DNA from: Acestrorhynchus altus
Lineage: Eukaryota; Chordata; Actinopteri; Characiformes; Acestrorhynchidae
DNA length: 64,000 nt
Assembly: GCA_034509495.1 (NCBI GenBank)
Contig: CM067508.1
Span: 19,553,033 to 19,617,032, forward strand
Direction of reading: 5' to 3'
The position numbers were made by a program, and so were the translations under genes. The first letter of the stretch is position 1. The number at the start of each line of letters is the position of its first letter. The notes under the pieces are model-generated. The model worked only from the letters and a program-made list of their open reading frames with translations, was not told the origin of the DNA and did no database searches. Of the stretch, positions 25,301 through 34,460 are shown one piece after another.

Positions 25301-28300
25301 TGTGTGAAAATGATGTCAAATGCTTCCTGAACTACTCTTTCACAATTTGAACCCGCTGAATCCTGGCATTGTCATCTTGGAATATGCCATCAAATGGAAT
25401 TATCCATAATGGAATAACCTGGTCATTCAGTATATATTCAGATAGTCAGCTGACCTTGTCCTTTCCACAACCACAGGATGTGTCTTTGAACATGGTTGTT
25501 TAACAAATAAGAAGCTACTCGGTGCCTCAGTTGGGGTTACATCACTTGTTGCCAGCTAAACCATAATCACCCATCCAGTAATTATCCAGTGGGAGGGTCT
25601 TACCTATTTGCTTAGTTAAATCCAGATCTTTTTTGTGCAGGCAGTGTTTGTATTTCTTGTGTCGATTTCCATGTAACTTATACGTATTCTGGTGGTCTGC
25701 TTGTGTGTTCTAGTGCGCTGCAGCATTCAGTGTGTCCATGGGCGGTACAAGGAGGAGGAGTGTTCCTGTCTGTGTGATGTAGGTTATGGGGGAGCAGAGT
25801 GTGCAGGTGAGTGGGTTAGCATTAAATGACCTTGCCATGATTTATCTGTGGCTGCTTTGCTCATTTACTAGGCCATTGACTATCTCTTCAACTATGTTTT
25901 TAACCCCGCCACATCTAACAGGACTTTTCTCAAGAAAAGAAATTAAGAAATGTATTAGGAAGATATTGGTGAATGAGGCCCATAGTTCTATATGGGACTA
26001 AAACTTCCACCAATGTTGAATTGGGTTCCTTTCCTGTTCGTGAACTTAATTTTGAACAATACGGTGCATTTCCACCAACAAAAATAGGTTGCAGAACCTG
26101 AAATATTTGTTTGGAGTTCCAAAAGTTTGGAACTAAAGATTGGTATGTTTTCAGCGCGAACTGCTGTAGTTATGTCTAGCTTTGAAAACCATGTGTTTAC
26201 TCACCCTCAGCTGTTCTGTTCTGCTCTGCAGAGAAGCTGAGCTTTCCATACCATAGCTGTGACATGCAGATAGATCGCAAATGCTTCATGGTGTCCTCCG
26301 AAGCTGAGACGTACTACACAGCCAAGCAGCGCTGTCAGGTGGGAATGCTCACACACAGATGGATCTTATCATCTACACATGTGACATACAGCTGCTGATA
26401 GACATCAAGACAGGCCTCGGGTTGCTCCTCCAGTAGCACATGAGGTCTAGTTGTGTTTGTTTTGACAGGAAAGAGGGGGCATTCTGGCTCAGGTGAGCAA
26501 TCAAAAGGTCCAAGATATCATTGCTTTTTTCCTGAGCCAGCTTGAGAACACCAACGAGGTGATTGACCCTGACTTTGAGACCCGCAATTTCTGGATAGGT
26601 GAGGACACATATGTTCAACCATAGAACTGTACATTGTGTTGTCAATGTTTACTCTGATTGTGTATCTGTCCATTATAAGAAGTCTATGGACTATGCGCCA
26701 TAGCATTTCCTCGAACAAAGTTTTCTTGGTAGACTCAACCAATGCTCCTGCTTCATCATGGAATCACAAACACTTAACACTTAACACAAAAACATTTCTC
26801 CTGCTATCAAAGTACGTAGCTTTGTTGTTGTCTGGAAGAGCACATTATCATGTACCTGCTGATGTTCCACAAATGAACTTGATTATGTAGATCCACCTTA
26901 AACCGTTAACATGTTTTGCTCCTTCTACTTTAAACCCTTGAACACTGTACATATGAAGCATCTGAGAAGTTGCATGGAACCACTTGATTTAAGTCATTTT
27001 ATTCATTTGAACACTGAATGGTGGTCCTGAATGCCTAAGCATTTCTTTTGCCATGACCTGTTTCTGGTTCCACATAACCTAAAAACTGTGCATTCTTTCA
27101 AATCTTAACTTTAGTTTAAAGCGTGAAATAAATGAATTATTTCTGTCTTCATAAAAACAGGTTTGACGTATAAACCAGTGAAGGACTCATTCCGCTGGGA
27201 CACAGGAGAGGCTTTAACTTTTACAAGCTTTGCTTTTGGACAGCCGGACAATCACGGGTGAGAACCTGGAATACAAGAAAAGTTCAGCTGACTAACTTTA
27301 AAGGCTGAACTATTTATTCAGCACAGAGTATAATTCAGTATAATTACTTAAGATCTGCACTTTACTTAAGTGTGTAAATATTTAGCCTATTATATTTAAC
27401 CTATATATTTCCCTCTTGGGACCAGGTACAAATTAGTAGTCTTTCATACTTTGCGTCACACCAAAAATGAAAATCACTTATTAACATGTGTAGTATGTAA
27501 TACAGAAGTAGTATTATAGAGCATTATACATAATATTGAATAGATTATTTACACAGTGTACAGAGCATCCATATGCTTCAAACCATGGAGAAAACATAAA
27601 ATGAACAAAAATGGAGATACATGGTTTTCATTGGACAGCAGCAATATATTAATTGTACTTTAGTATCAATTAAATGATAGTTATTAGTAGTGCTTAGTAC
27701 AAATTATTGGCTTCAAAATTAATTAAATAGCATGAAATTAAGTACATTTTAAGTATACATTGTTGTTGTTTACTTGAACAGGAAAGAAAGCTAAAAGAAA
27801 TTGATAAAAAAAAAACAACAATTGTGAAAAATTGCAACAAAAAAAAAAACAGGTTTTAAATATTTGTCCACACTCAACATTTTAATGTTTTGGAACATTT
27901 TTGGAACAATTGAGTAAAAAAACAGTAATGAATTTTCAGAAAGTACAGGAGTGTCTGTAGAGGATGGGATTTATTTACTACACTTCACATCTACACTAAC
28001 TATAATCTATAAAATAAAAACATCCATAGAAACTAGCTATGCCCACACCTATGACTGACCTTATTACTAGTGTGGATAACATGATTGTAATGTTTCTTTT
28101 TGACCATTGGGTGTCCCTATTTTCTCTCTCTGGCTTTAGCTTTGGGAACTGTGTAGAACTGCAAGCATCTAGTGCCTTCAACTGGAATGACCAACGCTGC
28201 AAAACTCACAACAGATACATTTGCCAGTTTGGTAAGCAAGAATATGTTCATCAGTGAGCTTCAGGTGTGAATCATTGTATGACGAATAGGTTCAGAAGGG

Positions 28301-29162
28301 CTGGTTTAACCCTCCTCCTGCAGTTTAAATTGACTGAATTCAAATTTTAAAAATAAAGGAAAAATATATTTTTTATTATTTTTGCAGCATGAAATCTTTT
28401 CTGCTGGGCCTATTTAGTATAATCGACCCAGAACCGTTACTGCTGTTCCTTACAGTTAAACATAATAGGAGGGATAAATTGTTGAATGTTGTATTGAGTT
28501 TCTTTTCTTATCACTTTAAATAATGCTCCAAATGGTCCATTGATCCATTGACCTCAGATAGCCTGGAGTGATCTGACTGTTTAAACTCTCACTTCAGTAG
28601 CACACCGCATCTTCACCATGGCAACCTTCAAATGATGCCTAGAAGACTAGAAGTTGAGGAGTGGAAGGCTAAAGCGGTTCCGGCTCTGGAGCTCTAGACA
28701 GTTTTTCTGAGGTGCTAAAGTGAAGGGGTATAAAACCAAAGACAGCATATAAACCCAGGCAGCGTTTTAGCTGCTCTTCTGCTCTCTCCTTTACGAGTTC
28801 TCAGCTTTATGAGTGAAAACATCGGCCGAACCACCACAGCATCTTAATGATGCTCAGCAGGACCGTGTGTTGTTCACCATAAAGCTCTTTCTGGGGTCGA
28901 TAGCTGCCACTCTCTGGTGCTGCTGGACACTGGGAGTGAGATCTTTGAGTGCACTGTGATTTAAACCAAAGTGGCTTTTATCTTGTTTAGTTTTGATCTG
29001 TTTTGTTTTGCTTTGTTTTCCTGCAGCCATTATTGATTAATGAGGCTGACTTAATGCAGTCATTGTTGCCACGGCGACACTTTAACAACATGTTGTTTGA
29101 AAGCTCTTAATCTTAAAAGACCTGATCGACGAAAAACGATCGTCTGGGGGCAACTGAACGTT

Positions 29163-29235
<73 letters not shown>

Positions 29236-30530
29236 TCAAACATTCTACGAGTGAATTCAATGGAGCAGTAAATTGTGGGAAGAAAAAAGTCTGCCTGGAA
29301 TTAATTGCTTTTGGTCTGTCTGTATCCACCCCCTGCCAGGCTGACGGAGGAGCTGCTTTCACAAATGCTGTTAATTGGCATTAAAGTCATAAGTGGTAAA
29401 CAAGGAGCCTAGAGGAGGGCACTCGCGGTCATATAGAGCAGTCATGATTCATATCTACACTATAGGCCTTCCTGTCTTGTTAAACTCAACATAGCACTGT
29501 AGTGAGACCACTAGTAGACCAGGTAATACATTCACTGGTGTCTTAAGAAAGAAATTTTAATTTTTGACTTTACAATAGCTTCACACTGGTCTCAGACACT
29601 TATCTGGCCAGAAGGTCAATCTCTAAACTGATCAGTTGAAACAGATGAACTGCAGAGTGTCTAATTTAACAGGATTAAAAGTGGGGATTGGTAGTGTAGT
29701 AGTCCTAGAGCCCTAAGAGCCCTAAGGAACTTTTGGAGGTTCTTCAATTTGAAACTGTGAAAAAACATCCAAGAACCTTGTCCTCTTATTGGAGGTTCCT
29801 TGAAGCATCTTAAGTTGTTCCTGCACAGTTTTAAACTGAAGAACTCCCAAAAGTTCACCAACGATCTTGTACTTTTAAAAGCAAGTTTAAAAGAGAGTTT
29901 CTACAGAATCAGAATAACAGCTTTCTGACATTACATCACACTTCTCATATCGCTGCTGTCTAATGAAATATTTATATTATTTATATTTAAAATGTACGTT
30001 TTTATATTATATTCTGCTTAATGTGTTTTTAATATGCTAAATACTGTTTAAATATTATTTTTATTTATATTATGTTTTTCAATCTTATAACTATACTATT
30101 ACTTATTGTGACATTTTTTTTTTAATGATTTTCTTTCAATAACTGATTTTTCTGAATGATGTAAAAAAAAAAACTTCCTCAGAAGAAACAACAACTAAGA
30201 CTTTCTTAGGAGAATATTTGAAATGTTCTTAAGTTGTTTTTTTTTTTGAAAACTCGTTGTGAAGATTCCTCCTAAGCTGCTTTTGTCTCCAGAGTGTTAT
30301 TATGAGCAGCAGTGTGTCTTCTAGTCTAATCATACATCACTCCAACACTTTCTAGTGCTAAAGAGGAGACACACAACAGGACTCTGCAGATTACAGAAGA
30401 TCTGAGACACAGTTCATGCGTGCCTGCCTTTCTTCTTTCTGTGTGGGTGTGCACTCTGCTCACCTTTTAAATGTGTATCTGTTCACACGCAGGTCCAGAG
30501 CACATTGCCCTGTGGGAGATTGGCAGATGA
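7897..30530 (+). CDS. clec18: C-type lectin domain family 18 protein (12 spliced exons)
   Basis: Secreted lectin with CAP, two EGF and one C-type lectin module. Coding exons: 7897-7996, 9425-9516, 18731-18961, 20035-20132, 20958-21079, 23441-23548, 25714-25806, 26232-26338, 26469-26598, 27161-27257, 28140-28231, 30493-30530. They total 1308 nt (435 residues plus TGA). All introns are GT-AG and all phases agree. Domain order: signal peptide 1-25, CAP about 40-175, linker to 214, EGF 221-249, EGF 253-280, C-type lectin 291-421, tail to 435. From memory the mammalian CLEC18 proteins are about 446 residues with the same order and near-identical blocks (HYTQLVWATSSQ, ETRNFWIGLTYK, FNWNDQRCK). Mammalian CLEC18 binds polysaccharides; carbohydrate binding here is inferred. 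The CAP domain lacks the usual Glu of the GEN motif (GWN instead). The start is the first in-frame ATG, with A at -3, directly before the hydrophobic leader. Intron 2 is about 9.2 kb. No frameshift or internal stop was seen. Confidence 0.95.
7997..9424 (+). other. clec18 intron 1
   Basis: 1.4 kb, AT-rich, GTAAGC to TTCTAG. No exon, RNA gene or recognisable transposon seen. Confidence 0.85.
9425..9516 (+). CDS. clec18: clec18 exon 2, start of CAP domain
   Basis: Residues 34-64, acceptor TTCTAG and donor GTGAGT. Contains QHNRLRS, the first CAP helix; His47 is the first His of the CAP tetrad. It ends NMQKM in phase 0, joining EYNEM of exon 3. Confidence 0.93.
12022..12078. repeat. (GT)n microsatellite
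   Basis: Pure GT run in clec18 intron 2, preceded by a short G-run. Confidence 0.98.
13840..14075. promoter_or_regulatory. GC-rich block with X-box-like palindrome (candidate regulatory element)
   Basis: Stands out from its AT-rich surroundings. GTTTCCATGGGAAC at 14013-14026 resembles an RFX-type X-box (two half sites, 2-bp spacer). Function is inference. Confidence 0.3.
14880..15165 (+). mobile_element. Tc1 transposase fragment
   Basis: Encodes pieces typical of Tc1-like transposases: KKVLWSDE-like sequence, then HPEHTIPTLKHGGGSIMHWG with FFSSKGTGKLVGVDG. Broken by a T-run and stops; both ends missing. Confidence 0.85.
15666..15749. repeat. (AC)n microsatellite
   Basis: About 84 bp of AC, with one interruption near the right end. 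Confidence 0.98.
17920..18030. repeat. diverged repeat, copy 1 (flanks clec18 exon 3)
   Basis: GTTGGAGAGGTGTTC, ATGAATTACTACATCATTT, CCATTGGTATGGC and ACTAGTGCAT occur in the same order at 19285-19400. Confidence 0.7.
18731..18961 (+). CDS. clec18: clec18 exon 3, CAP domain core
   Basis: Residues 65-141, 77 full codons, phase 0 at both ends. Shows LAQERAESC, GWNIC (residues 96-100), SWFKEGQDY (Glu119 fits the second tetrad Glu) and CKHYTQ (His138, second tetrad His). The first tetrad Glu, normally in GEN, is Trp97, a change I recall as shared by mammalian CLEC18. Asn133-Gly-Thr is a possible N-glycosylation site. Confidence 0.95.
19285..19400. repeat. diverged repeat, copy 2 (flanks clec18 exon 3)
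   Basis: Same orientation and order as 17920-18030. Either a tandem segmental duplication around exon 3 or two insertions of one short element. Confidence 0.7.
19499..19553. other. sequencing-library adapter remnant (Tn5 mosaic end plus linker)
   Basis: CTGTCTCTTATACACATCT at 19499-19517 is exactly the 19-bp Tn5 mosaic end used in tagmentation libraries. The next 36 bases (TAGGAAGACAAGCACTGACG at 19518-19537, on to about 19553) agree with my memory of the linker of a co-barcoded long-fragment library (stLFR type). It sits directly after an (AT)n run in clec18 intron 3, a place where gap filling is likely. Best read as an assembly artefact, not genomic sequence. The exact right end is uncertain (19553 to about 19572). 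Confidence 0.92.
20035..20132 (+). CDS. clec18: clec18 exon 4, end of CAP domain
   Basis: Residues 142-173 plus two bases. LVWATSSQVGC continues the CAP signature HYTQ-LVW, and FVCAYSPG is the C-terminal CAP signature. Acceptor TGTCAG, donor GTAAGA. Confidence 0.95.
20235..20500 (-). mobile_element. family A repeat copy
   Basis: GCTCATTCATTGTTTCTTCT, TTTTGTTGGAGTAACT, CTAGGTTTTGGAACATT and TTGCGTTCAGCAAG align in order with 52740-53110 and 60245-60580. Confidence 0.75.
20958..21079 (+). CDS. clec18: clec18 exon 5, CAP to EGF linker
   Basis: Residues 174-214. GNWEVNGRQVVPYKAG is followed by a cysteine-rich linker, CSLC...GC...GGLC. The GNW block is the usual sequence after the CAP domain in this family. 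Donor GTAAGA. Confidence 0.95.
21540..21840 (+). mobile_element. Tc1-like element fragment
   Basis: TTTATTTGCCAAAAAATTAA, CCAGATTTTGTTATTGTCAG and GAGATCCTAGGCTACTCAAA match the 5' part of the element at 61755-62190, so both are one family. Confidence 0.55.
22282..22384. repeat. (GT)n microsatellite
   Basis: About 100 bp of GT with two interruptions at the right end. Confidence 0.98.
22701..22787. repeat. 14-bp tandem repeat
   Basis: Five perfect copies of AATCAGTACAGAGG, one truncated 8-bp copy (22715-22722) and a partial last copy with one change. Near-perfect identity suggests recent expansion. Confidence 0.95.
23441..23548 (+). CDS. clec18: clec18 exon 6, first EGF module
   Basis: Residues 215-250. 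Six cysteines at 221, 225, 236, 238, 240 and 249 and the ending APGFTGRFCQ make an EGF-like module on one exon. Asn232-Val-Ser is a possible N-glycosylation site. No calcium-binding EGF consensus (D-x-D/N-E) is visible. Confidence 0.95.
24230..24500 (+). mobile_element. LINE-like 3' end
   Basis: GTATCTTCCTCCAGCTCTGA, GAGGGAGTTTTTTGCTGCTG and AAAAGTGCTATACCAATAAC, ending in TTTGATTTGATTT. This matches a very common teleost retroelement 3' tail with short tandem end repeats. Truncated, no coding part. Confidence 0.55.
24665..25075 (+). mobile_element. teleost interspersed repeat (GCATTTGGCAGACACTCTTA type)
   Basis: ACATTCACATTTATGGCATT followed by TGGCAGACACTCTTATCC and GAGTGACTTACAA is a very frequent fish repeat; a second copy starts at 38822. 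Confidence 0.6.
25080..25560 (-). mobile_element. Tc1-like transposon remnant
   Basis: Antisense transposase-type sequence: AATGGAGTTCAGGTCTGGAC, GGTGGTCATTCCATGTGTGA, CTCTTTCACAATTTGA and TGGCATTGTCATCTTGGAAT, a standard teleost Tc1-like family. Many indels. Confidence 0.6.
25714..25806 (+). CDS. clec18: clec18 exon 7, second EGF module
   Basis: Residues 251-281. Cysteines at 253, 257, 267, 269, 271 and 280 with DVGYGGAEC form the second EGF-like module. The run RYKEEECSC matches the family. Phase 1 on both sides, as for exon 6, so each EGF is a symmetric module. Confidence 0.95.
26030..26175. mobile_element. short interspersed repeat (family B)
   Basis: TTTCCACCAACAAAAA..GGTT, CAGAACCTGAAA and AACTAAAGATT..T..GTTTTCAGC recur at 50390-50490 (clec18 intron 7 copy here). 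Class unknown, possibly a hAT-like non-autonomous element. Confidence 0.5.
26232..26338 (+). CDS. clec18: clec18 exon 8, start of lectin domain
   Basis: Residues 282-317. C291 and C299 form the extra N-terminal pair of a long-form C-type lectin domain; CFMVSSEAETYYTAKQRCQ covers the first helix. C316 should pair with C421. Confidence 0.95.
26469..26598 (+). CDS. clec18: clec18 exon 9, lectin domain
   Basis: Residues 318-360 plus one base. GGILAQVSNQKVQDII is the second helix region, and ETRNFWIG is the WIGL core motif, split by the intron. Intron 8 before it is only 130 bp. Confidence 0.95.
26599..28139 (+). other. clec18 introns 9 and 10
   Basis: Intron 9 is 26599-27160 and intron 10 is 27258-28139, separated by exon 10. 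AT-rich, with A-runs near 27800-27850. No other feature seen. Confidence 0.8.
27161..27257 (+). CDS. clec18: clec18 exon 10, lectin ligand loop
   Basis: Residues 361-392. FRWDTGEALTFTSFAFGQPDNH carries QPD (388-390), the calcium-site motif usually linked with galactose-type specificity in C-type lectins. That specificity is inference here. Confidence 0.95.
28140..28231 (+). CDS. clec18: clec18 exon 11, end of lectin domain
   Basis: Residues 393-423 plus one base. NCVEL, FNWNDQRC (the WND calcium ligands) and NRYICQF complete the lectin fold; C397 pairs with C413. If the donor at 28232 were not used, reading through would add only a few residues before a stop at about 28257. Confidence 0.95.
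28980..29115. promoter_or_regulatory. candidate conserved element with X-box-like site
   Basis: GTTGCCACGGCGAC at 29065-29078 resembles an RFX X-box, near ATTGATTAATGAGG, a homeodomain-type site. The block is free of repeats and of mixed composition. Function is inference. Confidence 0.3.
29168..29232. repeat. (AC)n microsatellite
   Basis: 65 bp AC run in clec18 intron 11. Confidence 0.98.
29727..29856. mobile_element. fold-back element (MITE-like)
   Basis: Left arm 29727-29759 (GAACTTTTGGAGGTTCTTCA...) is an inverted copy of right arm 29824-29856 with only a few mismatches over 33 bp. The loop is about 64 bp. Looks like a short palindromic transposon. Confidence 0.75.
30493..30530 (+). CDS. 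clec18: clec18 exon 12, C-terminal tail
   Basis: After the acceptor CACACGCAG it completes Gly424 and encodes PEHIALWEIGR then TGA. The mammalian tail, as I recall it, is also a short EHI..W peptide, so this 38-nt coding piece is probably the true last coding exon. It is too short to appear as an open frame on its own. Confidence 0.85.
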
Positions 30531-30719
30531 AAGCTTAGTTTCGTGACAGACGTCTGCTGACCCAGGGCGATTGTGGAGTTTCAAGCAGTGATGCTGAATG
30601 CCCAGTTGCTGCAGTGATATCCTCTGCAGGCCTGCACTGTATATTGTTTGTTTATCCTTATTGATTACTGTGGACTGCAATTTACAAAGAACCTGGTACT
30701 GAATTACAAATCCTCTCCA

Positions 30720-31110
30720 ACCATATCATACACACTATATTTCCAAGTATTTGTGGACACACATTCTAATGAATGCACACATTCCTTAAGTTCAAATGCA
30801 CGCACAGCTTGTCTAGTCTTTGTAGAGAAGCACTGCTAATAGAACAGGAATCTTTGGAGCAGATAAACAAGAACCTATTGGCACATGCCTGGCGAGGGCC
30901 AAAGGGGTATAAAGCCCCCAGCATTGGAGCTGTGGAGCAGTGGCATGCTGTTCCCTGCAATGATGGTGCTCCATCTAATAAACGTTGTGTGGAATGGGTT
31001 TGAGGTTGGGGATGAAGTGCGGTGGGGTGTTGATCACAGTGTGTTCACAGCAACATTCCAAAATCTAGTAGAAAGTCTTTCTTGCAGAGTAGAGACTCAG
31101 TAGATAAGCT
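30720..31110 (+). mobile_element. family A repeat copy
   Basis: ATATTTCCAAGTATTTGTGG start, then GTCTAGTCTTTGTAGAGAAG, GAGGGCCAAAGGGGTATAAA and CCAAAATCTAGTAGAAAGTC. Aligns with 49265-49560 and 62935-63290. It begins about 190 bp after the clec18 stop and may lie in the 3' UTR. Confidence 0.8.
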
Positions 31111-31158
31111 GGTTGATAAGCTTTTTTTTCCATGTAGTGTATTTTTGTCTGAAATAAA
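30977..31158 (+). promoter_or_regulatory. possible polyadenylation signals for clec18
   Basis: AATAAA occurs at 30977-30982 (inside an interspersed repeat) and 31153-31158. Either could end the clec18 transcript about 0.5-0.65 kb after the stop. Nothing in the sequence decides between them. Confidence 0.25.
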
Positions 31159-31159
31159 T

Positions 31160-31865
31160 GTTATGATTTGGGTTATGCAGCAAAACCCAGTCATAATTAA
31201 TTTTTATATGATCACATTTTAACCTTTATCTCTTATTTTTATGGAAATGGTTTGCTGGTTTTGTTATTTAAGGTTGATATCTGTAGATAATCTGACTGAA
31301 CATTAATTGTAAGTTCACTGTACAATAGTCAGCTAAATTCTATGTGGGATATATTGTATGTATTGGTGAACTGAACTTGAATAGGCTGTTCACCAATAGC
31401 TTTATTTCCCTATATGGGTTATATGAAATGGAGAGGTAGTGCATTTTGAAACTTTAGCATCAAACTTGCTTAGGAAAGATTCAGAGATATCTCTCTGCTG
31501 CTGTGTGTACCAGTACAATCAAAATGAGTTGGTCACCCCCACTGTATGTTACCGACCCTGTTCCCAGCCCCCAGTCTGCTTATATATGAGGGCTTCAAGC
31601 TGGAGTCTTGTTCTGAGGCAACGCACCATGGCACAAATATTGATTCTCAACAAGAAAAAAAAATGCGTAAAAGCCTAATCCAGTTTTACAGAGCAGCTGC
31701 AGACAGTTTCTGCAGGACGGCTCAGTAGAGCTGGGTACATCTCCTATTCCTCTGCAGGTATGTTAGTGGGCTAGCTCAGCAAACAGTTCCTCAGCACCTT
31801 CATCAGTGACTCTGCACCTCCATACATATTAATGCACTGATAAACACATGGCTGATCAGCCAAGC

Positions 31866-31903
<38 letters not shown>

Positions 31904-33700
31904 CACCTTTTCCCCTATTCCTGCCAATACACTGTACAGTACAAATGTTTTAGTTCTCTGTGTTTTAATTATATTTCTGTGCAGTGTGTGTTTATTTACT
32001 TAGTAAAACACAAATTAGATATACAAATAACACTAATATAAACAGTAGTGGTTTATCTCACTGTTTTCATTAAAGCATATCATAGTTCACAAAACACCAC
32101 CATGTTTTAAATTAAAAACTCTTGTTCCTTTTAAATGTACTTATGTTTACCTGCATCTGGTCTAATGTGATCTGGAGGTTTTGCAGTAAAACGTATTTTA
32201 TTGCTGAGAGAAATTACTTTAAACTACTAATATTGCACAGTATTAAACAGTGAACTTTTCTCCTCTATACCTGGTTAACATAGAGCACTTCTAGTATGTG
32301 TGACAAGTACACCTCCAGTCTCCACCAGTACATGTGAATCAGGCACCACCTCTTTTCAAACTGTTGCCATTGTTGGGCAACCAACGCACTGAGAGGAAAG
32401 CAGCTCAGCTCTGATACAACAGCTAACAGACACATGTACCAAAGAGCATTGCACAGGGTGTGGTGTGGGGAGAGAGCAACATCACCCCCTGTAGCAGTGA
32501 GAGCACATGGCACTGATGTGCACCTGGGGACAATAAGGACAACAAGCATCAGGTGGCACAAAAAATGAGCTCCCCAGATACACTGGGAGAGAGCAGGGTG
32601 TCTAGGGAAAGACTCTTGGGGAGGAGGTCACAGACACTAAGCACGGGATTCCAGAGGGGAAAAAACATGGGTCTTTGGCGTCCCTGCATTTTTATGACTT
32701 TATTTTGTGGTGATATAATATTTAATAAAGAATGAAATCAAAATTTGACTAAAATAAAATGCTCAAGCTACTTTTAAAAATAAATATCAGTTGTTTATAT
32801 CTTATAAACTGCTGTGTAAATGATTGGTCTAGTCTAGTCAGTGAATTCAGTGTATAGTAGTGTGATGATCCATGATTTCCATAAAGATCAATTCTTTGTA
32901 TGGCCCAGACTGTGGTCAATCTAACCTATCTTGTCCTCCACAAAAATAAACAGCTCTCAGTCATTTGGCAAGTTTATTTACTTACCACAGCTCTCTCTAG
33001 AGCTAAACCATGGCGATATCCTGCTAAAACGGGCTTGATTGATCCTGTGCCTCTCTATTCTCTTGCTTGCTGGCTGTGATTGCATTGAGCTCATGTCGTC
33101 TGTCTCACTGTGTGAACTGCAACCTACTGCTGCTGCAGACAAACAGCCTGGCAGAGCCTGAATAAACACCTGTTTGTCTTTCTCTCACAGGTAAATCAGA
33201 GTGGGCTGTGTTTGTTTGGAGAAGGCTATGCATTCACAAAATGCTGCATCTGTATTTCAGTCGTGTAATATTTAATTTGGAGAATGCAGAAATCTGATAT
33301 ATATATTCATATATATTAAAACATTGGACATATACTTAAAAATATAGTGTGTACATATATAGTACTCATATCCACTATGTATCATATGTTGTACGTAAAG
33401 TAAAAAAAAGAATTAGGACATCCCACAAAAACCTTTGTCTTTGACACATTTAAACACAATTGATCTGGACATTTGATCTTCACTTGAGTCATACTGATAG
33501 ATGGAGATACACATACAACTGAAGACATGTCTTCTAAATATAATTTGAAAATTGCAAAAGTGTTTTTCTGCCCTTATAGCTAGTATTTCCTCCTTTAGTA
33601 AAAAATACCTCAATTATTGTTTCTTTTTTTCAATAACTGATTAACTGAATAATGAAAAAATCCGTACAAACTGCCACAGAAGAATACCTCAAAGACTTTC
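31160..33700. other. no gene recognised
   Basis: Intergenic. A (CT)n run lies at about 31866-31903. A GT donor-like site at 31759 follows a short open stretch (QLQTVSAGRLSRAGYISYSS), but its phase does not fit the next candidate exon. Confidence 0.45.
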
Positions 33701-33714
33701 TTTAACAAAGGCTA

Positions 33715-34125
33715 AATACAATAATTAAGACTTTCTTTGATGATTTGATGACTTTCTTTAAGATGGATTGCTATAACCAGTCTCTGACATCCCCAATCTG
33801 CCATGCAGAATTCCTTCAGCTGTGTGATGTTCATGGGTCTTCTTGTATGTTCCCCCAGCATCTCAAAAGGACTAAGATGCAGGCTTTGGCTTGGCCATTT
33901 CAGTACTCTCCATTTCTTTCTTTTGAGCTCTTCCTTGATGGATTTACTGGAATGTTTTGAGAATTGTCTTACTGCATGGTCCACCTCTGCTTCACCTTCA
34001 GTTCTTAGACCACTGTAATACAATAAAGAAGTCATGCCAGATTTCATGAAGAAGTCATGCAGCAAAGCATCCCCAAACTAGAAATTTCTACCTCCAGGCT
34101 TCACAGTTGGTTTGCACCAAACATA
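33715..34125 (-). mobile_element. Tc1 transposase C-terminal fragment
   Basis: Minus strand reads SKHSSKSIKEELKRKKWRVL and KWPSQSLHLSPFEMLGE, the DD34E C-terminal block of Tc1 elements (WPSQSPDLNPIE-type), then LKEFCMADWG. Two changes in the catalytic block and frameshifts show it is dead. Confidence 0.85.
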
Positions 34126-34219
34126 TCTTCTGTTACTGTGCACAAATAAGGATTATTTAAACCCATATGTTTAAATGCACATAATCTGAAAACTCCTTTT
34201 TACACAGCCAAGGACAAAA

Positions 34220-34460
34220 CAGGAGAATGGGCTTGAGAAAAATGAGACACATATGGAGACTGGACCAGGGGAACAGGAGATTGGACTTGAGAAACATGGA
34301 CATGACCAGAGACCGGACCAGGGAAACAGGAGACTGGACTTGGCACACACAGTACATGGCCAGAGCCTGGACCAGAGGAACAGGAAACTGGACTTGGGAA
34401 ATGGGGGACATGACAGGAGACTGGATTAGGGGAGCACAAGACTGGACTGGGCATGGGAAC
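34220..34460. repeat. degenerate ~58-bp tandem repeat
   Basis: About four units of GACTGGACCAGGGGAACAGG plus AGACTGGACTTGAGAAAC and a CATGACC block. The long minus-strand Pro/Ser/Val-rich open frame across it is a by-product. Confidence 0.8.

Larger units (their letters stand above)
23549..25713 (+). other. clec18 intron 6
   Basis: 2.2 kb between the two EGF exons. Largely repeat-derived: a LINE-like 3' end, a teleost interspersed repeat and a Tc1-like remnant. Confidence 0.85.
28232..30492 (+). other. clec18 intron 11
   Basis: 2.3 kb before the last coding exon. Contains a TATAAAA at 28731-28737, a possible regulatory block near 28980-29115, an AC array and a fold-back element. Confidence 0.8.

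Noticed and set aside
31546..31728. Open frame ending RKSLIQFYRAAADSFCRTAQ, near a GT donor
   Set aside because: The frame stops before the donor, and the other frame leaves in a phase that does not fit the exon at 36111.
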